Assembly: GCF_033568475.1 (NCBI RefSeq)
Contig: NC_133123.1
Location: 61,139,522 to 61,203,521, forward strand
DNA from: Henckelia pumila
Lineage: Eukaryota; Streptophyta; Magnoliopsida; Lamiales; Gesneriaceae
DNA: 64,000 bases
Reading direction: 5' to 3'
Below are positions 44,901 to 57,074 of this stretch, one piece after another; positions within the stretch are counted from its first letter, which is position 1; each line of letters starts with the position of its first letter. The position numbers were made by a program, and so were the translations under genes. The notes beneath the pieces are model-generated. The model did no database searches. It saw nothing but the letters and a program-made list of their open reading frames with translations, and was not told the DNA's origin.

Positions 44901-46011
44901 ATGGGTCCAAAGAAAGCAAAGATTGCCACCTCACGTGCTTCTTCTTCATCTTACCAAATCATTGATGGTAAGTTCATATCCATAGAGGCGCAGATCAGAA
45001 TCCTATTCCAGAGCGCGGCATCGATCTATCAGAGAATCTCACGCTTGCCCTTGGCATTCCAGAGCGTGGATGGGCTGAGTTTTGCCGAACACCACAGGAA
45101 GTCGTCGTCCCATTGGTTAGGGAATTCTATGCTAATGCCCCGGAATGAACAGATAACAAAGCATTTGTGCGGGGTAAGTTTGTCTCTTTCAACCCTGAAG
45201 TTATTAATGATTTACTGAAAACCCCGGAGGTAGACGACAACCTATTCCAAGAATTTAAAGCTAATCCGGATTATAATCTCATGTCTGCTGCACTGTGTTA
45301 TGATGGGAATGTGTGAAAGGATTCGGCTAGGTTTATATCTTTTAAAGAAAAGTTTTTGACAATGGAATCGGCCTTGTGGTATGCGTTCCTAACAGATAGG
45401 ATGATGCCGGTGTCCCATACACACGTCGTGGTGATGAGCCGATCTTTGTTGTTGTATGCCTTGCACAAAAAATGGCCAATCAATGATGGAAAACTCATCA
45501 ACAGAGAGTTATACAATTCCATCTGTCACCGAACATTGGAATCTTCTTCCCATCTATCGTCACCGCCCTCTGTGTGAAAGCTGGAGTAAAAATCCGAGAT
45601 GATGAAGAATGGCAGCATCCAATGCAAGATGTGGACCAGTCGCTTGTGAGGACAAAGAGAAATTTCAGATTACAAGAGTTCACATCGCATGGACAATCAA
45701 GTTCCGGTGTCGGTACCTCTTCGAGCCGCGTACCAAAACCAATGCCAAGTCGTCGCCCTGCCACTGAGACGACAAATGAGCTGTATGCTTGGGCTCAATA
45801 CCAGAATGAGTACCAAAAAGTCCATGCTGCCCACTCGGAGTCCCAAGACGCTATGCTTCAGGCGTTAATCTCTAATGCCGAGATGGATACTGTTGCCTAC
45901 CCCACTCTGCCACCATATCCCCCTCCATTCCATTTCCAATACACTGCTCTCCGAGCAAATTATCCTGATGATTCAGAAGATGAAGCCGACGGCGACGATG
46001 AGGACCAATAA
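44901..46011 (+). pseudogene. A1 extra ORF between integrase and 3' LTR (plant transposon protein-like)
   Basis: Start at ATG 44901 (MGPKKAKIATSRASSSSY). After at least one frameshift before 45218 and a stop near 45314, the reading continues with KEKFLTMESALWYAFLTDRM, HVVVMSRSLLLYALHKKWPI and NDGKLINRELYNSI, and from 45574 with VKAGVKIRDDEEWQHPMQ. The end (to 46011) is Ser/Pro-rich and then strongly acidic (DDSEDEADGDDEDQ). The middle resembles the plant-specific 'putative plant transposon protein' family found at this place in Athila-type elements, the position of an env-like ORF. No signal peptide or membrane segment is evident. Function unknown. Confidence 0.6.
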
Positions 46012-47639
46012 TCAGGGGAGTTTTTGTTTTCATTTTTTTATTGTTTTGTGTATTTTGCATGTTTTAGTTTTAGTTTTATTGTTTTGTTTCGTTTTTCTAG
46101 CATTGAGGACACTACTAGATGTTAGTTTGGGAGAGTGTCTTTTATGTTTTCTTGCATCTTGTCTTTGTTTTTTTTTTTTTTTTTGCATTTTGTCGTTATC
46201 TTTTGTTTTGTGTTGTGTTATGCATGCATTTGTGGATGAATTCATAAAAGCCAGTGAAGAATTTTTTTTTTGTTTGTGTTTGATAGCTGAAATCCATGAG
46301 CATCTTCTGACAAAATTTTTGTTTAACTGGTAGAACCAAGTAGATAAATAGATCTTTATATACTCTGTGATTTATGCTAGAGTCTGAATTTGAAACGTAC
46401 AAACTTGGATAGGATTGAGGAATTGTTTGAATTTTTGGGTCTAGTTTCTCTTGAAGTAACTTCATCCTTAATTGCCCTGTTGAGCCTTCACAATGTTTAT
46501 GAGTACATGAGGTAAAAAAAGTCTGTAATCTGTTGACAATCATCGTTTAGTGCTGATGATTGCTTATTTCTGCACTGGTCAAAATTTTTATGATTTGATT
46601 ATGAATTGAGACTTGTCTAGAACTAATTCAAACACTCTTCGAGGCGCAATATGGGCAATAACTGTGATTAGGAATGATTTAGGCAATCTTTTTGTGAATC
46701 GTTTGAGCCTTTCAAGCTACCCATCAATACATTCTATCTCTAGTACCTTCTTTGAGCTTTATTGAAATCGAATGGCATGCGTGAAAACGTGTGATAAACC
46801 CCCATTCGTCGTTTGTTTCATAGTCCTACACTCACTATCGAAGAACAGCCTAAACACTATTTCCCACCCTAAAGGGAGTAAGTTGAATGTGAAAATGGTA
46901 TATGCTCCGGAATTTTAATTGCAAAGTGAAATGGTGTGTTTGGAAATGCTGAAAAAGAAAAAGAAAAGAAAAAGAAAATTATAAAGAGTTGAAATGAAAA
47001 GAAAATTTTGCAAAAGAAGTGAAGTCAATGGATGGATGAAGTGAATTAGAAGGAGAAAGAAGAAGGAAATGAAAATGAACAGTTGGGTATAACTTATTCT
47101 CTTAATTGAATCGATATCCTTCGTTTGTAGCCATAAACCAGGCCTAAATTATAAGCTTATTAAGACCTATTGACCGAGTCACAGTTGCCCAATATACTAG
47201 TGGAGAAGAGTTGTGAGAATTTAGCCTATGGATAGTTAATAGACATTTTTAATGAGTATGAATTGATTATCAAAACACGCACACACTGTAATTTTTTGAG
47301 TTAAACAAATGTGAAGTGTGTATCATTGAATTTCTCCCATCTTTGAGAATATAATACCTAAAAAGTCCTCATGATCCTTGAATGTGTGAATTGAATTCGG
47401 AGGAAGGTATGTTGATACGTGATTTGCGGGATTTAGGAGTTTACAAGGTTTTCAAGTTTGTATTTTATTTTCAAAATGTAAGTAGATTGATATGATTGGA
47501 TTTGTAATCTTTTGGAATAAATTTTGAGGCTTGGAAAGTTTGAGTTCATCCACCTTTGTCGTTGTGACGTGTTTATGTTTGCATTCTAGTTTGTCACCTA
47601 TTTTGCTTGAGGGCAAGCAAAATGTTAGTTTGGGGAGGT
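46012..47639 (+). other. A1 non-coding tract before the 3' LTR
   Basis: About 1.6 kb without a supported ORF. Parts around 46600-47300 match the A2 tail in reverse complement (e.g. 47170-47230 with 37170-37240). At the end lie a 9 bp-stem hairpin (47601-47622) and the polypurine tract TTTGGGGAGG (47630-47639). Confidence 0.75.
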
Positions 47640-49033
47640 TGATAAGTGTCGTTTTTCTATGTTTTATTGTTCGTTTTCTTGATATTTTGCATTAGTTCCT
47701 TATGGTCTTTTTAGTATTCTTCAAATTTTGTTTGCATTTAGTGTAATGTTGTGTGTTTTGTTTACTCCTATTGATTAGTGGTTATTTTGGCAGGAAAAAG
47801 GAAGAAAAAAATAATTTCAGGCTTCACAGGGGGGTGCGCTTAGTCTACAAAAAAGAGCAGACCGAGCGCTAGCATTACTTTTCCAGGTAGAGAGTTGGTG
47901 GATTTTGAGCGGTCGGTCTGCAGAAAAGAGTAGACCGAGCGATGACATCATTTAGACGGGCAGAAGGCTGAAGAATATAGGGCACTCGGTCGGTGAATTT
48001 TTGCAGGCCGAGCGCCCGCCGTAATTTTTGGAAAACTTTATTTCGAGTGTTTTAAAAGGAAAGGACTCGAGGGGCAATATATATAGCATCTTTTAAGACG
48101 TTTTGAGGGTTGGAAAAACACTGCAAAGAAGGCGGAGGCGGCTCTGAAGATTGAAGTTTCTTCTTCTCGTTGGGAGTTCTTCTTCTTCAATATTTCTGAA
48201 ATTTTATGTTGAAAACTTTATTAGCTTGAATATTATTATGAGTTGTAGTAGCTAAAGTTTATTTTGTTGGAATTTAGGGGATCCTAACCACGTAGAATGT
48301 TTTTGTGATTGAATCTTTGGACTAATTGATTGAGTTTTTATGCGAGTATTTGATTTTATCATGTTTTATTATTCTATGTTGAGGAGTAGCTAACTTTAAT
48401 ATAGATTCGTAGATTGTGAATTGCTGTCGAGAGATAGATTCATGATTAGGACAAGTGATAAAATCCATGGACTTAAAATATGCATAGAGATATGATATTT
48501 AGTACATGTTGATAACCATAGACCACCAGGTTGAAAGTTGTAGGAATTCAATGAACGCAAAGCAATCAGTAATGATAAATAATCAAAGAGATTTTATTGT
48601 TTCATTAACTTGAATTAGATTGGCATCCGCTCGAGAGAGAGTGTCAATATTTAAGGAGTTCTTGTCAAATTTATGAGTGTAAAAGTAATTTTAATCGTCC
48701 AAGTTCAATTAGGGGGAAGATGAACCGAGATTCCAACAAAATTTCCTCATATTATATTTCTCTGCGTTAAGCATCGCTGTGATTTATTTTATTTTCATTT
48801 AAGAATCTTTAAATTAAATTCTTTACTTTATAATTTTAGAATAATCAAAAATCAAATTTTCGTTACTTTGGGGTATATATAAATTAAATAATTGAATTAT
48901 CGTGACGTAGTTCCTGAGAACGATACTCGTACTCAGTACACTTTTCTATAATTTAAGTCGTGCACTTGCGATAATTTTGAGCAGAAAAGAGATATAATTA
49001 CATTGAATTTAATTGCTAGTATTTTCTCGATCA
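47640..49033 (+). repeat. 3' LTR of A1
   Basis: 1394 bp, TGATAAGTGTCG...CTCGATCA. Three hairpins of the GCGCTCGGTC type lie in U3 (47836-47869, 47908-47942, 47982-48015), two of which fall in the segment missing from the 5' LTR. TATA-like box at 48077-48085. Confidence 0.9.
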
Positions 49034-49038
49034 CACCA

Positions 49039-49227
49039 TCACCAATGGTGTGCGCTTGTTGCGAAGCACCTTGTCCCATCTGTCAAGAATCCTGAGAGGT
49101 CTTTCCACATAGGAGAGATCCTGGTCCAATAGCACCTCAGTCGGATTCAAGATGTGCGACTCATCCGTCACGTACTGTCTCAGCAAGGATACGTGGAACA
49201 CAATGAATGTCGGAAATATAGGGTGGT
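49039..49227 (-). pseudogene. G2 pol C-terminus, copy 2, second piece
   Basis: Continuation of 29899-29979 past A1, with VERPLRILDRWDKVLRNK-like sequence on the minus strand, ending where the G3 LTR begins at 49228. Non-functional remnant. Confidence 0.7.
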
Positions 49228-49496
49228 TGTGGGGATCTCGGGTGCTAATATCATCTTATAGGACAATTAACAAATAACATAATGGATAAAGGATAATCAA
49301 ATCAAACAAAAGATTTTTTTTATTAATGTCTCGCTTGAGCGGCACCATGGTGTGCTCGAGCGAGAAGGGATCGGGTCCAGCCCCCTCATGGCTTCCTCGA
49401 GCGCACCATGCGGCTCTTGAGCGAGCTGAGCTCTGCCGGGCTTTCAAAATTCATCTCTTTTGTTTTCTAGAAAAGGATTTTTGATGTACTTATAGA
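49228..49496 (-). repeat. G3 LTR end, copy 2 (truncated)
   Basis: 270 bases matching 7008-7132 plus 14426-14570, uninterrupted here and so showing the pre-G1 sequence; it is cut by the hAT-like end. Confidence 0.8.
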
Positions 49497-49690
49497 CAGT
49501 GTTTGTGAAACCGGACCGGACCGGCCGGTTCAACCGGGAACCGACGGCCTGACCGGTCCGGTCGTGTGTCAAAACCCGGAAAAATGGTTGAACCGGGAAA
49601 ACCGGCCGGTTATTATATTTTTTTAAAAAAATAAAAAAAAACTAAAAAGAGGATAAGGTTTTCGTTTATTCAGATTTCACATTTCAATTT
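49497..49690. mobile_element. hAT-like terminal fragment
   Basis: Begins CAGTGTTTGTGAAACCGGAC, followed by dense CCGG words (ACCGGACCGG, CCGGCCGG, ACCGGTCCGG) and then AT-rich sequence. CAGTG starts with CCGG-rich subterminal sequence are typical of one group of plant hAT elements. The other terminus is not found and no transposase is seen, so it is a truncated end. The right limit is approximate. Confidence 0.5.
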
Positions 49691-49700
49691 TCAACAAACA

Positions 49701-50942
49701 TTCAGCCAATTAGTGCCAAAATCTAGCACTACATCTCTAAACATATCCTAAAGTGTCTGGATAGTTTGTTCTGACTGTCCGTCAGTCTGAGGATGATATG
49801 CTGTACTCAGGTGTAATCGAGTACCTAGAGCTTGCTGCAAACTGTGCCAAAAGTGTGATGTAAATCTAGGGTCTATGCTAGAGAAGTGGTAAGATTGCAT
49901 GGTGTGCCTAAATCTAGGGTCTCGATCTGAAAAAATAGATTTAGGCACACCATGCAATCTTACCACTTCTCTAGCATAGATTTCTGCCATCTGACCATGT
50001 CTATAAGTCATTTTGTATGGAATAAAACATGCTGATTTTGTTAACCTATCAATAATCACCCAAATGGCATCGCAACCTCTGGATGAACGTGGTAGCTGAG
50101 TAACAAAATCCATGGAAATGTGATCCTATTTCCATTCTGGAATGGACCAACTCTGTAACAGACCTCCTAACTTCTTTCTTTCAGCTTTTAACTGTTGACA
50201 ATTCAAGCATCGAGATACAAATTATGTAACATCAGATTTCATTTGCTTCCACAAATACTGATTTTTTTATATCATTGTACATTTTTCTGCCACCAGGATG
50301 AATATTGAATCGACTGCTATGAGCTTCTTTCAAAATCTGTTGTTTCAAGTCTAAAATATCTGGTACAACAGTTTTGTTATTCACATATAAAACATCATCA
50401 GCATTGACCTGATGTTCGGATTGATGCCCAGATCTGACCATCTCAATCGATTTCTGAATATTCTGATCAACTTTCTGTGCTTCCTTAATTCTTATCAGCA
50501 ATTCTGTTTCAGCTTGAATAGCATAGACTCTGATAGGCTGCATATATGTCTCAAATATCAATCCAGAAATACAACAATCTTCTACTAATTTAGATACACT
50601 TATCGTAGATAAGGATAAAATACAAACCTTTCTACTTAAGACATCTGCAGCTGCATTGGATTTTTCTGGAAGATATTTAATCTCGCAATCAAAGTCTTTC
50701 AATAAATCTAACCATCTTCGTTGCCTCATATTTAATTCAAACTATGAAAACAGATGTTTCAAGCTTTTATGATCAGAATAAATTTCAAACTTCTCACCAA
50801 ACAAATAATGTCACCATATCTTCAAAGCAAATACAATGGCCGCCAATTCAAGATCATGAATTGGGTATCTGGACTCATGTGGCTTCAGCTGTCTCGAGGC
50901 ATAAGCAATAACATGGCCTCTCTGCATCAGCACACATCCTAG
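49701..50942 (-). pseudogene. G5 gypsy pol fragment (RNase H to integrase)
   Basis: Minus strand from 50942: RNase H ([36 protein letters not shown]), then [19 protein letters not shown], the integrase zinc-finger region (HSSRFNIHPGGRKMYND), and the core DFVTQLPRSSRGCDAIWVII, LHGVPKSIFSDRDPRF and TAYHPQTDGQSEQTIQTL, ending at DMFRDVVLDFGTNW near 49701. Stops occur near 50813, 50745, 50220 and 50128. A 48-base in-frame insertion in the core forms a perfect inverted duplication (49872-49980). It is truncated at both ends. A chromovirus of the same kind as G3. Confidence 0.82.
49872..49980. repeat. Perfect 45 bp inverted repeat inside G5 integrase
   Basis: Arm 49872-49916 is the exact reverse complement of arm 49936-49980, with a 19-base spacer. 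A direct repeat AAATCTAGGGTCT occurs at 49862-49874 and 49911-49923, consistent with template switching during copying. Confidence 0.95.
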
Positions 50943-51534
50943 TCACGTGAAATCGCGTGCGTGAATTACTAGTCATTTACAAAAAATTTCACATATATAT
51001 GGACAAAAAAACCAAATTTAAAAGACAATGATGACATTCAAACAAAAATTTGAAAATTAGTATATATATGTATATATGTGTGTGTGTTTGTGTGTTACAA
51101 AAATTTCACATATAAACTGACAAAAAAAATAAGTGAAATTAAAAGGTACGTTGGAAGTATTTGCAAAAGATTATGTTTTTGTAGAAGTGATTAAATTTAT
51201 ATTTATAGATTATAAAAAAATAAGAAAGATCAAAAGTTGGTAGTGTTTGAAACAAATGTGAAAATCTAAAAATCAAAGTTGGGTAGTGTTTGATAAATAA
51301 ATGATTAAAATTATTTTAAAATTGACTTTTTTAGTATAAACACTTTTGGAGAATCATAATTATCGTATAACTAGATTTTGGATTTCAATTAAGTTAAGAA
51401 TAAGCTAAAACATAATCTAGATTTAAGAAACACATAAATTTTTTTTTTAAATTTAAAATCTAACAATCACTTTTTTTAGTGATTGCAAACCACCCCATAG
51501 TTATAAATCCAATCAAATTTTAAATTGAAAATTG
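50943..51534. other. AT-rich sequence, no gene seen
   Basis: Short (TA)n/(TG)n run at 51061-51095, otherwise low-complexity AT-rich DNA. Phrases such as AAAATTTCACATATA recur near 50985, 51100 and 53190, suggesting decayed copies of one repeat. Confidence 0.5.
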
Positions 51535-52678
51535 AGTGTATTCAAAGTGGGAGATTTAATTACTTTCATAGAGTCTGGTGAAGTTTAAAAATCAATAGAT
51601 ATTCAATCTACACTTTTATAAACTCTACGAAAATCCAAAGGTATCCAAAATAGACTTTCGTGGAGTTTTTAAAAGTCACGTGGTATTCAACATTGACTTT
51701 TAAAAACTTCATAAAAGTCTAAAGGTATTCAAATTTTCAATGGATTTTTAATGACTCCATGAAAGTTATTAAAGTACAAACGTAAAAACATAATGTACAA
51801 GGCTAAAATGTCAAGATTTGTCTTTGATTCATCCTCAAGATTTGAATAGACATCTAATTATTCATTTCTTCTCTCTCCTCTTTCAAATAATATTTATACA
51901 TATTTTTATCTTTTATATTTCAAATCACATTTGTATTAACACATTTTCTCTTCAAAATTTTTTAGTTTTTAGCCGATTTAAAAAATATTTTTAAATTGTT
52001 GATTAATTAATGGGCAATTTGCTCAAAAATCCCCAAATGCAAACATGTTTTGCTTTGGGGTCCCTAGTCATAAAATGTGGCACAAAACAATACAAGATGT
52101 AGTACAAAACCATACAAGATGTGATACAAATTAACAAAAATTGTGGTACAAAAAAAGTGGCTAGGGAGTGCAGAGCAAAACATGTTTGCATTGGGGATTT
52201 TCGAGCAATTTGCACTTAATTAATTTTTATAATTTGAAATTCAAAATTCAAAAATTTTAAAAAACGCCAAAATTTCATTTTTTTGAATTTTTCCGGTTGG
52301 AATTTTGGAAGTAATTTTTTTATTTTAATACATAAATTATACAAATAATTTTAATATTAATGACATTAAAAGATACTACAGAAAACTAAATATATTATGA
52401 TAGATAAATATATTATTTTCACCATCATACTATAATTTTAAAACTTTTGTATTTGTTTGTAGATATTTGACTATAGATATTTTCAACGACGTTCAAGTTA
52501 TAAAATCTATTAAACATATGTCTATGAAAGACTGCCAAAAACTCTGCAGAAATCCATAGAATTCTGTTTACAATTCTATGACATTCTATAAAAGTCAATA
52601 AAAATCTGTCAACTTCACAAAACTCTGTTATTTTAAAAAGTCACTGAAAACTATTAAAAATCTGAATTGAATACACCC
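51535..52678. mobile_element. MITE-like TIR element (GTGTATTCAA ends), candidate
   Basis: Left end GAGTGTATTCAA and right end TTGAATACACCCC are inverted repeats. The interior contains many AAATCTA/TTTTAAAAGTC/GACTTT phrases in both orientations, as in a common group of plant MITE-like elements beginning GGGTGTATTCAA. A second MITE is nested at 52012-52215. No ORF. Confidence 0.5.
52012..52215. mobile_element. ~204 bp MITE nested in the previous element
   Basis: Ends of about 55 bases form near-perfect inverted repeats: GGGCAATTTGCTCAAAAATC at the left and the complement of GATTTTCGAGCAATTTGCAC at the right, both continuing through CCCCAA and AAACATGTTTTGC words. Flanks TTAATTAAT/TTAATTAATT suggest a TA-rich target duplication. 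Confidence 0.75.
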
Positions 52679-52807
52679 CTATTATATTGTCATATTATAT
52701 TTACGAAAATCTACACATAAATGAACACAATTTTTTATTTTGCAATTTAAAAAATATTGATAGCATACAATAAAATTTCAATTTTTAAACTAAAAATTCG
52801 TACATTA

Positions 52808-53152
52808 TCTATACTATACTATAATAGATAAGAGCAGTATACTAACCACTTTTGGCGTGTGAAATCAAACAAATTTTTTTCCCTATTTTATCTCTAAATT
52901 TATCACATATCTTCTTTAATTTATATCTGAACTCACTAATGTATTCTCATTTTTGCATCTAACGTCATTATCTTATTTTCTCTGTATCTTATTTTTCAAA
53001 TTTCATTATCCGTTTTTATTAAATTATCTAAATACATTTTTACATTCTCTTCACTTTTTAAAAATCATATGTTTTTTTCTCTATTATAATTTGTTACGTT
53101 TTTTTTCCAAATAATTGAATTCGAGCGTTAAAATCACGTGTCCGGTTGCTAG
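52808..53152 (+). mobile_element. Short Helitron-like element (candidate)
   Basis: Starts TCTATACTATACTATAATAG after an A and ends CACGTGTCCGGTTGCTAG before a T, fitting Helitron insertion between A and T with TC...CTAG ends. Only a weak hairpin precedes the 3' end, and 345 bases of AT-rich non-coding DNA lie between. Confidence 0.4.
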
Positions 53153-53430
53153 TAATATATAACACAATTTTCATGCATGTTTGTTAAACTTTTCACATAT
53201 ATGTGTACATAAAATATAATTTAAATGAAAAACTAGCGATAAAATCCGATTAAATTTTAAATTTTGAAATGAAAATTTTTATGGTAACACATATAATATT
53301 TATGAAAATTTTTGCATATACGTGGATACCAAAAATTAGCTAAAATAAAAAATAGTATTAAAATAAGATTAAATTTCAAATTTTGAACGAAATTAAGACG
53401 TTATTATATGTAGCATTAATGGATATTTTT
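53153..53430. other. AT-rich sequence, no gene seen
   Basis: Decayed AT-rich repeat-like DNA between the Helitron candidate and the SINE. Confidence 0.5.
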
Positions 53431-53652
53431 GCCCACATGGGCATATGCGAGTTGGTAAGGTTTGAGGTGACGTGGGAAGAAATTTCCCAGCGTTGCGTGT
53501 TCGATCCTCGTGTGGAGCATATTCCCTGCTGAAATATTGTGGGGTATGCTCTGGGGGTTGGGCCATTTTGCTCCCTCATTCAGGTCTCTGCCGCTCGTGC
53601 ACATCCCTCGATTTAACCTCCGCATGAGCCAATGAACCTCTGACTCATGTGG
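53431..53652 (+). mobile_element. tRNA-derived SINE, copy 2, 3'-truncated
   Basis: Same family as 20667-20928: GCATATGCGAGTTGG in the A-box position, B box GTTCGATCC, body matching through CCTCTGACTCATGTGG. The 3' end of the family (about 40 bases plus A-tail) is missing; NSF-like exon sequence begins instead, so the junction is a later deletion or rearrangement. Confidence 0.82.
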
Positions 53653-55165
<1,513 letters not shown>

Positions 55166-57059
55166 TGAAAGAGTGGGTGCCCGGTTAGCCAACTTGTGGC
55201 TAAAGGCTTTTTGTGACTCTATGTATAAAGAATCTTTGTTTAATATAATTTACATTCATTAATGACATTTTCTTTGTCTTTCTTCATATTGTTATATTGT
55301 GATATACTATTGATGTTTTGATAAAGACCTTGAATATACTATAGTGTAAGTAAGATGAGATAGTGAATAAAGAGATATCACTATTATGAAACACATCTTA
55401 TAGTCACTGTATATTCTAAACAGTTCCTAGTCAATTGAGCCGTCCGCTAATAAGGATAAGGATCGCTCGAGATTGAGACTAGCATTTGTGATGCCAAGTA
55501 CCACGTTTCATTGGTAATGGACATGGAGATGTTCAAAGAGTACAAATGGATATTCATATGATGAATGATCGAACTACCCTATTCGGACTTTCCAAGTGGT
55601 TATCACTTATCGAGTGGATAAAGTCCGTGGTTTTGGTTGAACACCATTAGTCCTTACTACTTGAAACATCATTGAGACTCTATATGCTAGTACTGTACTT
55701 TGACTCGTTTACTGACTCTATTGGGGTCATCAGGTGTTGGGATTGGGTACAGTTACGACACATATAGGAGTCGATGCTTTGTTGTCAAGGATTCACCACA
55801 TACTTGCGAGTGTGGATATCCTATGCGATCTGAGGAGATATTAGTGTGACAAATCTCTGGCCAGAGTACATGATGTGTTTTAGGTTACTCGATTTTCCTA
55901 GTAACACATGCGATGTCACTATTTGATCTCCAAGATGTAATGCATAGTTGTCAAATCTCGAACGATTCTCGATGCACCAATGGTTGTTGATTCGATCGGG
56001 ATATATGGATGAAGGGACCGTACGATACGCTAACCAAAATCTACTGGTTTTGCAGGCACTATCAGTGATACCTAGGGAATCATGGGGCGATGTTGCTAGA
56101 CGCTCTTACCATGATTCGTTGGGCAAATCGGAAATTGTTGTTCCGAGTCACAAGGAGTTGTGAGCCCACGGCTAGCTGTATCCCTGAATCATTGAGGGTC
56201 ACACAAGTAATGGATTACTAAACCCCGTTGAGATAGTTAATTTTAAAGAGTTAAATTTAATGAAAGAGAAGTTGGACTTCTTAACTAAAATGAGTGGAAT
56301 TTCCTAAAATGACATAGGGATGGGTATTTTTGGAAATCACTGAATTCGGATTCAGAAAAATTATCTTGACTTTAAAAGGTGCAGAAATGGTTTCTGTGCA
56401 CATTGGTGAAATCGGTTTATCAATCGGAGTCATGATGAATTTTATATTAATTTTTATAATAACGGTCTTGGCTTGTTGGGCTTAAGTTATGGATTATGGG
56501 CCCTAAGGAGTTAGAGTCCTAACATAATCATAACTTAATCTAGTCTAAAAATTATACATATATACATATGTATGGTTCGAAATTATGAATAATTCCTCCT
56601 TGCAATTTTCGAACACTACACAAAAAAATTTTAAGGGATTTTTCGAAAATTCCATTCTCCCTTTTGAGAAAATTTGGTCTGTGATTTTTCCGAAAAATCA
56701 CTTTCTGAATTAACAGATCAAATCTGTTTATTCTCATCGATAAACATCTGATTGATTTCTAGTGCAATCAATCAGAGGGTTTTTGTTTTCTGTTCGTGGA
56801 CCTTATTCCGAAGATTGATCGTGAAGCCATCGGTTCTCGGGATATACAAGAAGAGCAGATTAAATTCTGTTGGTGTCCATAATCAAGCCGTTGCTTGAAG
56901 AGGTAAAAATTTAATTGTGATTTTATTTTTACTTGCATAATTTAATCGTAAAGTTTTGATACCTATGATATGGAATCGTTCCATATATAAAAATAAAATT
57001 TTTAAACTTCCGCTGCTCCGGGTATCAATTCTTAATTGATCTGAACACGTTTTCCAACA
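55166..57059 (+). repeat. 5' LTR of C1
   Basis: 1894 bp, TGAAAGAGTGGGTGCCCGG...TTTTCCAACA. No ORF of note. The boundary is shown by the adjacent primer site and by the 3' LTR copy. Confidence 0.92.
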
Positions 57060-57060
57060 G

Positions 57061-57074
57061 TGGTATCAGAGCCA
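57061..57074 (+). other. Primer binding site of C1
   Basis: TGGTATCAGAGCCA, complementary to initiator tRNA-Met, one base after the LTR. Confidence 0.9.

Larger units (their letters stand above)
29985..49033 (+). mobile_element. Athila-type gypsy element A1, containing A2
   Basis: Plus-strand element flanked by CACCA at 29980-29984 and 49034-49038. Order: 5' LTR, tRNA-Asp-type primer site, gag, protease, RT with FMDD, RNase H, [A2 insertion], integrase, an extra ORF, a long non-coding tract, polypurine tract, 3' LTR. The primer site, FMDDFSIFG motif and additional ORF after integrase fit the Athila/Tat branch. Without A2 it is about 11.4 kb. Stops and frameshifts disable it. LTRs differ at about eight of the first 150 bases. 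Confidence 0.9.
21018..49496 (+). repeat. Duplicated repeat block, copy 2
   Basis: Second direct copy of the block at 1039-14577, expanded by a solo copia LTR (21646-23438), G4 (23614-26844) and Athila element A1 (29985-49033). The left edge is at or just before 21018 (ATGTTAATTGCG). The right edge is where the hAT-like end starts at 49497, while copy 1 continues in G3. Confidence 0.85.

Noticed and set aside
46030..46543. Hydrophobic and Lys-rich ORFs after the A1 extra ORF
   Set aside because: Low-complexity T-rich tract; the hydrophobic frame looked like an env-type membrane segment but starts inside the extra ORF in another frame and has no conserved features.
50943..50980. Possible Helitron 3' end (GTGCGTGAATTACTAGT)
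   Set aside because: No clear hairpin and no matching 5' end; the sequence abuts a truncated gypsy fragment.
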